From the IMG/VR virus record IMGVR_UViG_3300027770_003399, positions 1 through 64,000 of that record: a stretch of DNA of 64,000 nt; one strand, given 5' to 3'. Below the pieces are notes generated by a model that ran no database searches, was not told the DNA's origin, and worked only from the letters and a program-made list of their open reading frames with translations. The number at the start of each line of letters is the position of its first letter. Within the stretch, counting starts at the first letter, position 1. The translations under genes and the position numbers were made by a program. Source of the stretch: a virus. Below, piece by piece: positions 55,229-63,195 of the stretch.

Positions 55229-55767
55229 ATAAATGTGGTTGTCAAGGACGGTGTTCTTGTGGTAGAGGCTATTCTGGATACCCTCATGTATGGGAAAAGA
55301 ATGACCCTTGGGACAAGACTTTAGATAATATTCCAAAAAATAAACAGATTGAATATGATGCCTATGGACAATATTCCAATTCTGATCCTGATGATTTATT
55401 CTTTAAGGGAACCAAACGAACTAAGCCAGTACCTATTCCATTAAAAGCTGTTGATGACTCTTGGAAATTAGATTATGAAAGAGAACTGAAAGACCCAATC
55501 AAAATTGTTTTTCCTCGATCAGCAGCAGAAGAGGCAGCAGAAAAGGCAGCAAAAGAGACAACATCTGTTGGGCCTGTTTCGATCTTAACTCTAAAAGGAG
55601 TTATCGCTGTTGACGTTAAAGTCGAATCGTTGAATGATTTGGTTATAGATAGTAAAATTTTCAAAATCAAAAGAGCTATACAAGAAAAACTATCTGAAAT
55701 CAAAGAGATTGATATTACTACAAACATTAGCATTGATCTTGTGGATTTGAAACAAACTATTACATAA
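55225..55767 (+). CDS. Hypothetical Cys/charged protein
   Basis: 180 aa. N-terminus MNKCGCQGRCSCGRGYSGYP has four Cys, possibly a metal site. The middle is Lys/Pro/Glu-rich with an alanine-rich helix (RSAAEEAAEKAAKETTSVGP). The C-terminus is a small alpha/beta part. ATGA overlap with uvsE. Function unknown. Confidence 0.65.
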   Translation: MNKCGCQGRCSCGRGYSGYPHVWEKNDPWDKTLDNIPKNKQIEYDAYGQYSNSDPDDLFFKGTKRTKPVPIPLKAVDDSWKLDYERELKDPIKIVFPRSAAEEAAEKAAKETTSVGPVSILTLKGVIAVDVKVESLNDLVIDSKIFKIKRAIQEKLSEIKEIDITTNISIDLVDLKQTIT

Positions 55768-55768
55768 C

Positions 55769-56227
55769 ATGAAGATTATAGATAAGTCTTTAAAAATAGC
55801 TTATGGATTATTCAAGCCTAATCCTTATCAGAGAAGGTATCATTTCGCTATAGCTTTCGATGGGAAAAAACCAATAGGTATTGGACAAAATAATCCTATT
55901 AAAATGAATGCTAAAGCTAAGATGATTGGGGACTTATTTAATATACAAACATATATTGAGTTTCCTTTTCTCCATGCTGAAGTTAATCTATTATGTAATT
56001 TATGGAATGAATACGAGAATATTGATCCATCATGGAAAGTTGTGGTATTGAGAATCAATCGCCCCGGTAAACTTATGATGAGTAAACCCTGCAATAATTG
56101 TGAAAAAATTCTATCTAAGGTTAATTTAAAAAAAATTATTTGGAGTGGAGAAAATGGAGTATTCTGTCAAAGAAGTAAGGATTCTTTCTCAAGTTTGGTC
56201 TTGACAAACCCGAATATAGAGGTATGA
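55769..56227 (+). CDS. Cytidine/dCMP deaminase-fold protein
   Basis: 152 aa. FPFLHAEVNLLCNLW contains the His-Ala-Glu zinc and catalytic site, and MMSKPCNNCEKILSKV the PC-x2-C zinc ligands: the full deaminase signature. The first part (RRYHFAIAFDGKKPIGIGQN) fits the family beta-hairpin. The substrate could be dCMP, cytidine or a modified base; phages commonly carry dCMP deaminase. Only 1 bp separates it from the previous gene. Confidence 0.85.
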   Translation: MKIIDKSLKIAYGLFKPNPYQRRYHFAIAFDGKKPIGIGQNNPIKMNAKAKMIGDLFNIQTYIEFPFLHAEVNLLCNLWNEYENIDPSWKVVVLRINRPGKLMMSKPCNNCEKILSKVNLKKIIWSGENGVFCQRSKDSFSSLVLTNPNIEV

Positions 56228-56228
56228 T
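56201..56228 (+). promoter_or_regulatory. Promoter for 56269-56684 genes
   Basis: TTGACA 56201, 16-bp spacer, TATGAT 56223, lying inside the 3' end of the deaminase gene. Confidence 0.75.
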
Positions 56229-56268
56229 TAAGACTGATTGAGGAATGACAGAAACTAGGAGATAGAAT

Positions 56269-56463
56269 ATGACGGTTTCAGAATTGATTCTGGCTCTGGA
56301 AAATTGCGATTGCGTAGACAAGGACAACACAGAGGTGTTGTTCGATCATCGCGGAAAACTTTCTTTTTTAAGTCCAGATGTTCGGTACGATTTGAGTTGT
56401 GCTACTACAACTCTATTTTTTGAAAGCAAACTCTCAAAAGAAGATTATGCGAGGTACACATGA
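56269..56463 (+). CDS. Hypothetical small protein
   Basis: 64 aa (TVSELILALENCDCVDKDNT, then EVLFDHRGKLSFLSPDV). This looks like a short strand-turn domain frequent in phage small proteins. AGGAG precedes the ATG. ATGA overlap with the next gene. Confidence 0.68.
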   Translation: MTVSELILALENCDCVDKDNTEVLFDHRGKLSFLSPDVRYDLSCATTTLFFESKLSKEDYARYT

Positions 56464-56684
56464 GATTATTCTGCTCATACTGTAGAGACGATGTTGATTC
56501 AGAAAGATATGATTTCTTGACAGAGCAAAATAGACCTATCGTATGCAAAGGATGTTCCACAGAAGGAAAAGCTATGGGATTTATGGACTATGGGCATAAA
56601 ACAGCCCCACAATTAGTGATGGTTCCTAGCAATGCCAAAGAAACTATCCGCATTTTACATAGGGCGAACAGAAGAGCCAGATAA
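56460..56684 (+). CDS. Small zinc-finger protein
   Basis: 74 aa. LFCSYCRDD and IVCKGCST give a four-Cys zinc finger, followed by MGFMDYGHKTAPQLVMVPSN, a conserved-looking block. Could bind nucleic acid. Basic C-terminus (HRANRRAR). Function unknown. Confidence 0.72.
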   Translation: MRLFCSYCRDDVDSERYDFLTEQNRPIVCKGCSTEGKAMGFMDYGHKTAPQLVMVPSNAKETIRILHRANRRAR

Positions 56685-56699
56685 ATTTTATAAGACCAC

Positions 56700-56728
56700 T
56701 TGACAAGCGATGATGCTCAAGATATACT
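56700..56728 (+). promoter_or_regulatory. Promoter for 56766-57813 genes
   Basis: TTGACA 56700, 17-bp spacer starting AGCGATGATG, TATACT 56723. Confidence 0.8.
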
Positions 56729-56765
56729 AAGAGAGATGAGACATAAACCTTCTGGAGAATAGATC

Positions 56766-57179
56766 ATGGGAAAAGGACAAAAACAGTGCGATAAATGTTT
56801 GACGCTAACTGGCCCAAGAGCATTTTGTTGCCCTTCTTGCAAGACTCCCTTTATTTTTAAGGTAAAATCAAAAGAAACAAAAACTACTAAGATTTTGCGT
56901 AATATTGATTGGAAAACTCTGGTATGTGGAGATAGAATAAAGGTAAATGGTGGGCCATACTATATTGGTAAAGACGGTGATTATATTCCTATGGGATACA
57001 GAGGAAAGTTTAGAGTAGAAAAAGTAGAGTTCAATGGGATTCATGCTTATGGAATAGATAAGCATACAGGATATGCTTTTATCTGGATGGGTAAAGATAT
57101 GAAAGATAAGGAGACGAATGTAAATAGGACTGCCCATAAAATAATCAAGTTTAAACTAAAGGAAAACGGTGGTGTATGA
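56766..57179 (+). CDS. Zinc-ribbon protein
   Basis: 137 aa. QCDKCLTLTGPRAFCCPSCK is a zinc ribbon (C-x2-C, C-x2-C). The rest has GDRIKVNGGPYYIGKDGDYI and FRVEKVEFNGIHAYGIDKHT, a small beta barrel. Possibly a DNA- or RNA-binding accessory protein. GGAGAATAG lies upstream. ATGA overlap with the next gene. Confidence 0.72.
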   Translation: MGKGQKQCDKCLTLTGPRAFCCPSCKTPFIFKVKSKETKTTKILRNIDWKTLVCGDRIKVNGGPYYIGKDGDYIPMGYRGKFRVEKVEFNGIHAYGIDKHTGYAFIWMGKDMKDKETNVNRTAHKIIKFKLKENGGV

Positions 57180-57451
57180 ATCGAAAAGAAGTTATTGATA
57201 AATTGGAAGATCACAGGGATGCTATCATAGCACATATGAAAGGCATTACAGATATTCTAAAGAACTCAGCACCAAAGCAACACACAAGAGCATACTCAAT
57301 TTGGATTCCCCAAATAATCACAGCATTAACAAGAAATACTAAGTGGCTACCTAGAGGAGACTATTGTATGCAAGATACTTTGGACGATCTCAGAGAAGTT
57401 TCCACCAAAAACAGTGGCAGTTTGTATAAAGTTGTTGGGGTTGAAAAATGA
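57176..57451 (+). CDS. Hypothetical helical protein
   Basis: 91 aa (KEVIDKLEDHRDAIIAHMKG, then WIPQIITALTRNTKWLPRGD). Coupled by ATGA to both neighbours. Function unknown. Confidence 0.68.
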   Translation: MNRKEVIDKLEDHRDAIIAHMKGITDILKNSAPKQHTRAYSIWIPQIITALTRNTKWLPRGDYCMQDTLDDLREVSTKNSGSLYKVVGVEK

Positions 57452-57813
57452 CAAAAAAATCATATGTAATTACTCACTTTGATAGCTTTGCAATAGACAT
57501 TAGAAAAGCAGTTGCTGATGCTCTTGTACACAGTAAATTTCCAGATGGTGAAAACACGACAATAGACCTTGATAGTTATATGACAATACATCAAGTTAAA
57601 GACATTATTAGAAATAATGCTCTAGAAGTTACTGATGATGATTGTCCTGTTGTTGATCTAAAAGGTATGGATAATGCTTGGACACAGATTGATACTGGAC
57701 TCTATAATGCGACACTGTCTAAACTAGCAGCTAGTGGACATATTGAATGTGGCTGGGATGAAAGTACAAATAATATGATGTTTTGGCCCAAAGAAAAAAA
57801 AGAAGAAAAATAA
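57448..57813 (+). CDS. Hypothetical protein
   Basis: 121 aa. SYVITHFDSFAIDIRKAVAD at the start, TIDLDSYMTIHQVKDIIRNN in the middle and a Lys/Glu tail. Possibly an alpha/beta fold. Function unknown. Confidence 0.68.
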   Translation: MTKKSYVITHFDSFAIDIRKAVADALVHSKFPDGENTTIDLDSYMTIHQVKDIIRNNALEVTDDDCPVVDLKGMDNAWTQIDTGLYNATLSKLAASGHIECGWDESTNNMMFWPKEKKEEK

Positions 57814-57822
57814 TTAAAGGAC

Positions 57823-57851
57823 TTGACAAGGTCTGATCGAACAGGTAGAAT
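57823..57851 (+). promoter_or_regulatory. Promoter of tRNA-Ile and DUF1501 gene
   Basis: TTGACA 57823, 17-bp spacer, TAGAAT 57846, ten bases before the tRNA. No other promoter or terminator is evident before the DUF1501 start. Confidence 0.82.
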
Positions 57852-57861
57852 AGATACATAT

Positions 57862-57937
57862 GGGGCGTAAGGTAAGCCGGTTGCATCCGTCACTCTTATA
57901 AGGTGATCATAGGTACGTTCAACTCGTACACGCCCTA
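57862..57937 (+). tRNA. tRNA-Ile-like (anticodon TAT), irregular D arm
   Basis: Acceptor GGGGCGT/ACGCCCT (one G-T), anticodon stem TCACT/GGTGA with loop CTTATAA, T stem GTACG/CGTAC with loop TTCAACT. The D stem keeps only two G-C pairs (GG/CC). It would read AUA, common in this AT-rich genome. The weak D arm lowers certainty. Confidence 0.72.
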
Positions 57938-57998
57938 TTTTATAGTTTTAGTGTATTCTTTTTTATATAGAAGATTACTTATTTTAAAAGGACATACC

Positions 57999-59243
57999 AT
58001 GAATCGTAGACATTTTCTAAGCCATGTTGCTGGAACAGCAGCAGTAGCAGCACCAATCTCTAATTTTGCAAATTCTATTTTAGCAAATGTTGCTGATCTT
58101 CGCAAAAGACACAAATCCGCTATTCTATTGTGGATGGGTGGTGGGCCAAGCACTATTGATCTATGGGATTTAAAATCTGGTACTCCTACAGCAGGCCAAT
58201 TTAAAAGCATCTCAACCAGTGCTGATGGAGTATCTATCTGTGAACACCTGCCTCTAATGTCCAAGCAGATGCACCACATGAGCATCGTGAGAAGCATGAG
58301 CACTAGAGAAGCCGATCATATGCGTGGAAGATATTATATGCACACAGGATATGTTCCAACTCCTAGTATTGATCATCCTAGTTATGGCAGCGTTATTTCT
58401 CACGAATTAATGGCATCTATTCCAGAACTAGAAATCCCTTCATTCGTTAGTGTTGGTGGAGGCAGTGTCGGCCCCGGCTTTTTAGGCATGGGCTATTCTC
58501 CATTTGTTGTAGATTCTAATGGAAACATTAGAGATTTAGATATGGGAATAGATAATGAAAGAGTTATGCAGAGGCTACAAATGCTATCTGCTATAGAGAA
58601 TAAATTTATTGCTGAAAATAGGGGAGGTGGAGCTTCTGATCATCTGAAAATTGTTGATAGAACAGTAAAGCTAATGACAAGTAAACAGATGGATGCTTTT
58701 AAAGTAAGCAAAGAACCAAAAGAGATGCTTGAAAAATATGGTAATACTGGTTTTGGAAAAGGTTGCTTGATGGCTAGGAGACTCGTTGAAATCGGAGTTC
58801 CTTTCATCGAAGTAGATTTAGGAGGATGGGATAATCATACTGATATTTTTAAAACACTAGAAAATCAAAAACTCCCAGAATTAGACAAAGCTATGAGTGC
58901 TTTAGTAAGTGATCTAAATGATAGGGGTCTATTAGAAGATACTGCCATTATTTGGATGGGGGAATTTGGTAGAACTCCCAATATCAATGCTAACGGAGGA
59001 CGAGATCACTGGGCAAAGAGTTGGAGTGTTGTTGTTGGTGGGGCAGGATTTAAGGGTGGGCTAGTGGTTGGAGAAACTAGCGAAGATGGCAAGGATGTTA
59101 TATCAGAGCCATATTCTTCACAGGATTTAATGGCTAGTGTTATAAAATCTCTTGGAATTTCTCTTGAAACTACTTTTACTTCTAAGAGTGGTAGACCTAT
59201 GAAGATTGCTAATTCTGGCAAAATTATAAAAGAATTATTCTAA
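57999..59243 (+). CDS. DUF1501 family protein with Tat-like signal
   Basis: 414 aa, close to the family length. MNRRHFLSHVAGTAAVAAP is a twin-arginine-type export signal. The core has LLWMGGGPSTIDLWDLK, DHMRGRYYMHTGY, SYGSVISHEL, FVSVGGGSVGPGFLGMGYSP, FIEVDLGGWDNHTDIF, AIIWMGEFGRTPNINA and GGRDHWAKSWSVVVGG. These supply the metal-ligand Asp/His pattern of this alkaline-phosphatase-superfamily branch. DUF1501 is abundant in Planctomycetes, often encoded with DUF1552-type or cytochrome-type partners. ATG 57999 follows AAAAGGA and is chosen over upstream frames that overlap the tRNA. Host-derived and apparently intact; its phage role is unknown. Confidence 0.93.
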   Translation: MNRRHFLSHVAGTAAVAAPISNFANSILANVADLRKRHKSAILLWMGGGPSTIDLWDLKSGTPTAGQFKSISTSADGVSICEHLPLMSKQMHHMSIVRSMSTREADHMRGRYYMHTGYVPTPSIDHPSYGSVISHELMASIPELEIPSFVSVGGGSVGPGFLGMGYSPFVVDSNGNIRDLDMGIDNERVMQRLQMLSAIENKFIAENRGGGASDHLKIVDRTVKLMTSKQMDAFKVSKEPKEMLEKYGNTGFGKGCLMARRLVEIGVPFIEVDLGGWDNHTDIFKTLENQKLPELDKAMSALVSDLNDRGLLEDTAIIWMGEFGRTPNINANGGRDHWAKSWSVVVGGAGFKGGLVVGETSEDGKDVISEPYSSQDLMASVIKSLGISLETTFTSKSGRPMKIANSGKIIKELF

Positions 59244-59277
59244 AAAACTAAAGTTTAGAAACCCATCAATCCGATAC

Positions 59278-59306
59278 TTGACAAGACGATTGATCTGTGG
59301 TAGAAT
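59278..59306 (+). promoter_or_regulatory. Promoter of the DNA ligase gene
   Basis: TTGACA 59278, 17-bp spacer AGACGATTGATCTGTGG, TAGAAT 59301. Confidence 0.83.
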
Positions 59307-59348
59307 GAGTTCTAGGAATAGAAGCATAGAAAAATTTGGAGAAGTATA

Positions 59349-60677
59349 ATGATCTTGGTCAATGCAAAAGCCTTGGACACAAAAGCCTTGTTGAGAGACT
59401 TGAATAATCTGTGCGTGGAACTACAATCCACAAGCAGCAGCAATGATAAGATTGCTATTCTTAAAAAACACCTAGTGACTAACTATCATAGTCAAGATTT
59501 AATTAAACTTGTTAGATATATTTATCATCCCACATATCAATTTTATGTGACCAGTGATAATCTGGTAAAGAAAAACCACCTAACAGGTTCCTCTTATGTT
59601 GACATATTTGACTTGTTGGACGATCTCAGAACAAGAAAGATTACTGGTCACGATGCTATTGGAGCAATTAATACTTTTGTCTCTAATTTCCCATCATACG
59701 CAGACCTTATCCACTGCATCATAGACAAAGACCTAAAGACTAGAGCGGGAGATAAGATTATCAATAAGGTTATTCCTGATCTTATTCCTATCTTTGAAGT
59801 TGCTCTTGCTGCTAGTTATGAAGATGCTAAGGTGGATTTTGCCGACAGGTGGTATTCATCTCAGAAAATGGACGGGGCGAGATGTATCGTAGTGGTTGAC
59901 GACAAAGGAAAAACAACTACTTTTTCAAGACAAGGCAAAATCTTTGAAACTCTTGGCTTGGTACAAGAAGCTATTGAGTCTCTAGGTTTAAAAGATGTTG
60001 TATTTGATGGGGAAATTTGTTTACTAGATTTTCAGGGCAAAGAGAGTTTTCAGGGAATAATGAAGTTGATAAGAAAGAAAGACTTTACTATTTCAAATCC
60101 TGTGTTTAAAATATTTGATCTATTGTCTTCCAAAGAGTTCTATGATAGAGTAGGTTCAAGAAGTTTAAGTGTAAGACTATCCAATCTTAATGATATTTTA
60201 TCTAAAAATGATAATCCAACACTAACTATTCTGACCCAAACTCTGATTAAAGATCAAAAACATTTTGAATATTTGATCCAAGAATCAGTAGAAAATAAGT
60301 GGGAGGGTCTTATTCTAAGGAAAGATGCTGGATATAAGGGGAAAAGGAGCAAAGATTTACTCAAGCAAAAATCTTTCTTTGATGATGAATACCAGATTAT
60401 GGATACAGAGATGGGTAAATTTAGGTATCTTAAAGAGGGTAAAGAATATGAAGAAACTATGCTATCTAGTATAATTATTCATCACAAGGGGAATTCGGTT
60501 GGGGTAGGTTCTGGGTTTACTGTGGATCAAAGACAAGAATTTTATAAAAACCCAAAAAAGATTCTGGGTAAGATTGCTACTATCCAATATTTTGAAGAAA
60601 CTAAAAATCAAAATGGGGGAATTTCTTTGAGGTTTCCAACATTTAAATATTTGCACGGTGAAGAAAGAGACACATAA
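59349..60677 (+). CDS. ATP-dependent DNA ligase
   Basis: 442 aa. The adenylation motif is WYSSQKMDGARC (Lys about 175), followed by VVFDGEICLLDF (motif III), NKWEGLILRKDAGYKGKRSK (motifs IV/V) and a C-terminal OB-fold region ending GGISLRFPTFKYLHGEERD. The N-terminal 150 residues are helical, with a family-typical KDLKTRAGDKIINKVIPDLI. The layout resembles T4-type phage ligases. It seals nicks in replication and repair; it lies near uvsE, the glycosylase-like and the DEDD genes. Confidence 0.93.
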   Translation: MILVNAKALDTKALLRDLNNLCVELQSTSSSNDKIAILKKHLVTNYHSQDLIKLVRYIYHPTYQFYVTSDNLVKKNHLTGSSYVDIFDLLDDLRTRKITGHDAIGAINTFVSNFPSYADLIHCIIDKDLKTRAGDKIINKVIPDLIPIFEVALAASYEDAKVDFADRWYSSQKMDGARCIVVVDDKGKTTTFSRQGKIFETLGLVQEAIESLGLKDVVFDGEICLLDFQGKESFQGIMKLIRKKDFTISNPVFKIFDLLSSKEFYDRVGSRSLSVRLSNLNDILSKNDNPTLTILTQTLIKDQKHFEYLIQESVENKWEGLILRKDAGYKGKRSKDLLKQKSFFDDEYQIMDTEMGKFRYLKEGKEYEETMLSSIIIHHKGNSVGVGSGFTVDQRQEFYKNPKKILGKIATIQYFEETKNQNGGISLRFPTFKYLHGEERDT

Positions 60678-60689
60678 TAAGTAGCCGCC

Positions 60690-60995
60690 AATTTTTCCAA
60701 ACAACATTTGATCTCTGAAATAATTTAAAACGTCATTCCAAAAGAATTTAAACCGTCATTATTTTTTGAGATTATATTTACTCTATCAGAATTTACGAAG
60801 TCATTCCACAAGAATTTATCACTTCATTCTGATAGAGTTAAAATATTTTCGTTTTTGTTAGTAAGAGTATAAGAATTTAGCCGGTCATTCCAAAAGAATT
60901 TACCGCCCCATTCTAAACTTTTGCTAACAAAGACGAGAATATATTTTGGAAAGGCACTTGACAAGATTATAGGGTTGATGTAAAATACGAAAAGA
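60690..60995 (+). repeat. 306-bp structured direct repeat R1
   Basis: Matches 62106-62411 along its whole length with scattered substitutions. Its first 40 bases encode, in frame, the fossil C-terminus NFSKQHLISEII of the DEDD gene that lies downstream. Then follow several TCATTCCAAAAGAATTTA-like words, a long hairpin (CTCTATCAGAAT pairing with ATTCTGATAGAG around GAAGT/ACTTC, about 60780-60838), a second hairpin bounded by GTTAG/CTAAC (about 60858-60928), and the promoter TTGACA 60958, 17 bp, TAAAAT 60981. Confidence 0.95.
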
Positions 60996-61059
60996 TACAA
61001 TGGCTCAACAGCGTTTAAGTTTTCCGTTTAAAGTTCTAAAAGGAGATAGTATATAAGTT

Positions 61060-62145
61060 ATGAATAAGTTAATGCTAACAGAAGATAAAAAAGCCAAGCA
61101 CAATATGTTACTTGAAAATGCGATAGTTCTTGATTGTGGCAAAAATACCGCTACTCTGTATGATCCCAAAACAGATACTTGTAAAATAATTAGTCACGAA
61201 GACATATTAAAACTTCCAGAAGAACTAGAGTCTGGTACAACTGTGGTTGTGGAACGCGCTCATCTTGGTTGCCCAAGGCAAGAGTATTCTTTAGCTCAAC
61301 CTTTTACTGAAAAAGAGTTGCTCGATCTTTACAAAAGGTTTGACTCAAATGATATTAAATTAAAACTATTTCCTCATGGGTCAACTCCAAGAGCAATAGC
61401 TTATTCTGAATCAAAAAAGTCTGATTTAAATGATCCAAAAGTAATATATTTTCTACTAAAGGCATTTCCTGAGATTTCAATGATGAATCCCAAAAAATCA
61501 TTTGAGGTTTCCGATATTTTACAAGATGGTTGGGAGTGGAAAGATATTACTAATAAGATATTAAATCAAGCCAGAGTAAATCATTACGAGGCAGATGACG
61601 ATCAAAACACAATATATATTAGAGAAAATATACAACATATTTATAATAGTTTGTCTCCTGTTGCTAGAGATGTTTTTGGACTTGAAGTGTCTAAGAAAAC
61701 ATCCAAAATAGCACCAGCAGGAACTGTTAAGATCAAACAGATAAATATGGTTCAAATATATTCTATCTTAGCAATATTAAGAGATACCGAAGCTAGATTA
61801 AGACTATTTAGAGAGACGGGTAAATTCCCCTCTAATAATTTTGTTAAAAGATATGTTCTTTGTATGACTCCAAATCATTTTGCAGGAGGGGTTGCACGAA
61901 GTAATTTACTTCATCACGGTATGAAAAACTGGATTATTAAAAAGGCTAAAGAGGATGAGAGCATAAACCTGAAAAGAAAAATCCCACTAACAGATAGAAG
62001 AGGAGAGTTTGAAGCAACAATTAACAGAGGAAATTTTACAAGCCAAGAGGACGCTATTTTTATCAAGTATAGAACGCAATACAGAAAATCAATGTATGAA
62101 CTTCTCAATTTTTTCAAACAACATTTGATCTCTGAAATAATTTAA
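61060..62145 (+). CDS. Possible RuvC-fold DEDD protein (IS110-like N-terminus)
   Basis: 361 aa. AIVLDCGKNTATLYDP gives Asp25 at the end of a hydrophobic strand. TTVVVERAHLGCPR gives Glu65. KLKLFPHGSTPRAIAYSESK then KSDLNDPKVIYFLL gives Asp122 and Asp125. The order D...E...D-x2-D, with K-S/T-D-x2-D after a strand, is the layout of IS110-family transposases and related RuvC-like nucleases. The C-terminal 200 residues (LRDTEARLRLFRETGKFPSN) are not recognised, and the serine domain of IS110 enzymes was not found. The gene sits exactly between repeats R1 and R2, and its last 13 codons are part of R2. A Holliday-junction or branched-DNA nuclease is the main alternative. Confidence 0.55.
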   Translation: MNKLMLTEDKKAKHNMLLENAIVLDCGKNTATLYDPKTDTCKIISHEDILKLPEELESGTTVVVERAHLGCPRQEYSLAQPFTEKELLDLYKRFDSNDIKLKLFPHGSTPRAIAYSESKKSDLNDPKVIYFLLKAFPEISMMNPKKSFEVSDILQDGWEWKDITNKILNQARVNHYEADDDQNTIYIRENIQHIYNSLSPVARDVFGLEVSKKTSKIAPAGTVKIKQINMVQIYSILAILRDTEARLRLFRETGKFPSNNFVKRYVLCMTPNHFAGGVARSNLLHHGMKNWIIKKAKEDESINLKRKIPLTDRRGEFEATINRGNFTSQEDAIFIKYRTQYRKSMYELLNFFKQHLISEII

Positions 62146-62411
62146 AACGTCATTCCAAAAGAATTTAACCCGTCATTATTTTTGAGATTATGTTTCCTCT
62201 GTCAGAATTTACCAAGTTATTCCACAAGAATTTAAGAGCTAATTCTGATAGAGTTAAAATATTTTCGTTTTTGTTAGTAAGAGTCTAAGAATTTAGCCGG
62301 TCATTCCAAAAGAATTTACCACCCCATTCTAAACTTTTGCTAACAAGGGCGAGAATATCTCATGCTAGAGGGCTTGACAAACCGATAGAGCTAGTGTAGA
62401 ATACGAAAAGA
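62106..62411 (+). repeat. 306-bp structured direct repeat R2
   Basis: Second copy: contains the live 3' end of the DEDD gene, the same ATTCC-AAGAATTTA words and hairpins, and promoter TTGACA 62374, 17 bp, TAGAAT 62397 feeding the 62449 gene. The outer pairing CTCTGTCAGAAT/ATTCTGATAGAG keeps pairing through a G-T, as expected for an RNA stem. Confidence 0.95.
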
Positions 62412-62448
62412 CAATATTATTGGTTGACCCCTTTTATTTGGAGATTCA

Positions 62449-63195
62449 ATGCTTGATTCCGTAGCCCCATCTGATTCAGCAGTTCCTTCTGATTCTCTAG
62501 TTTCAGCTACTCCAGTTGTAAAAAAGCCAGTAGTGATGGATAAGACTAAAGCTCAAAAATTCTTTGACAATTTTCCCAAAGACAAGATTGTGTCCTATAA
62601 AGAATATTGGGAAACAGTAAAGCCCAAGAACACAGATGACATATTTAGAAGGTATCTTTTTGCCTTTTGCAGCGTTCATACCACATGGGAGGGTAATGTT
62701 AGGGGATATAATGCTATTAAAAATTTTGATGAATGGACAGACAACAAAGATACCCTTAAAGAAAAACTACACAAATCTGGTGTAGGATTACATAACAATA
62801 GAACAGAATATATTTGGTCTTTTAAGGATAAGTTTTTTGCTAATCCAAAAGATTTTTATCTAACAACAAAGAAGTACCATGTAAAAAAGAGAGATAGTAT
62901 TGTGGATAAAATTAAGGGGTTGGGTCTAGCTAAAATTAGCTTTGCTCTTGAGATGACTCATCCCAATGAGGCAAGAGCATTGTGCTTAGACATTCATATG
63001 CTTCGTTTATATAATATGGACGGGTTGCAGTATACCAAATCTAAACATGGCATATCAGAGTACAAAAAGACGGAGCGTCATTGGTCTGTTAATTGTGGTA
63101 AGCTGGGGGTTCCTAGTTATATTGCAAGATCAATCTATTGGGATGGATTACAGAAACAGGAAGATAGTCGTTACTGGAGCTTTGTACTAGAATGA
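62449..63195 (+). CDS. HhH-GPD DNA glycosylase-like protein
   Basis: 248 aa. A low-complexity start (VAPSDSAVPSDSLVSATPVV) is followed by a helical body. IKGLGLAKISFALEMTHP (about 162-179) is a helix-hairpin-helix with the lysine position of HhH-GPD lyases, and ALCLDIHMLRLYN carries the following Asp. This resembles 8-oxoguanine or EndoIII-type glycosylases in phages. No iron-sulfur Cys cluster is seen. It would remove damaged bases. It is driven by the R2 promoter. Confidence 0.75.
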   Translation: MLDSVAPSDSAVPSDSLVSATPVVKKPVVMDKTKAQKFFDNFPKDKIVSYKEYWETVKPKNTDDIFRRYLFAFCSVHTTWEGNVRGYNAIKNFDEWTDNKDTLKEKLHKSGVGLHNNRTEYIWSFKDKFFANPKDFYLTTKKYHVKKRDSIVDKIKGLGLAKISFALEMTHPNEARALCLDIHMLRLYNMDGLQYTKSKHGISEYKKTERHWSVNCGKLGVPSYIARSIYWDGLQKQEDSRYWSFVLE

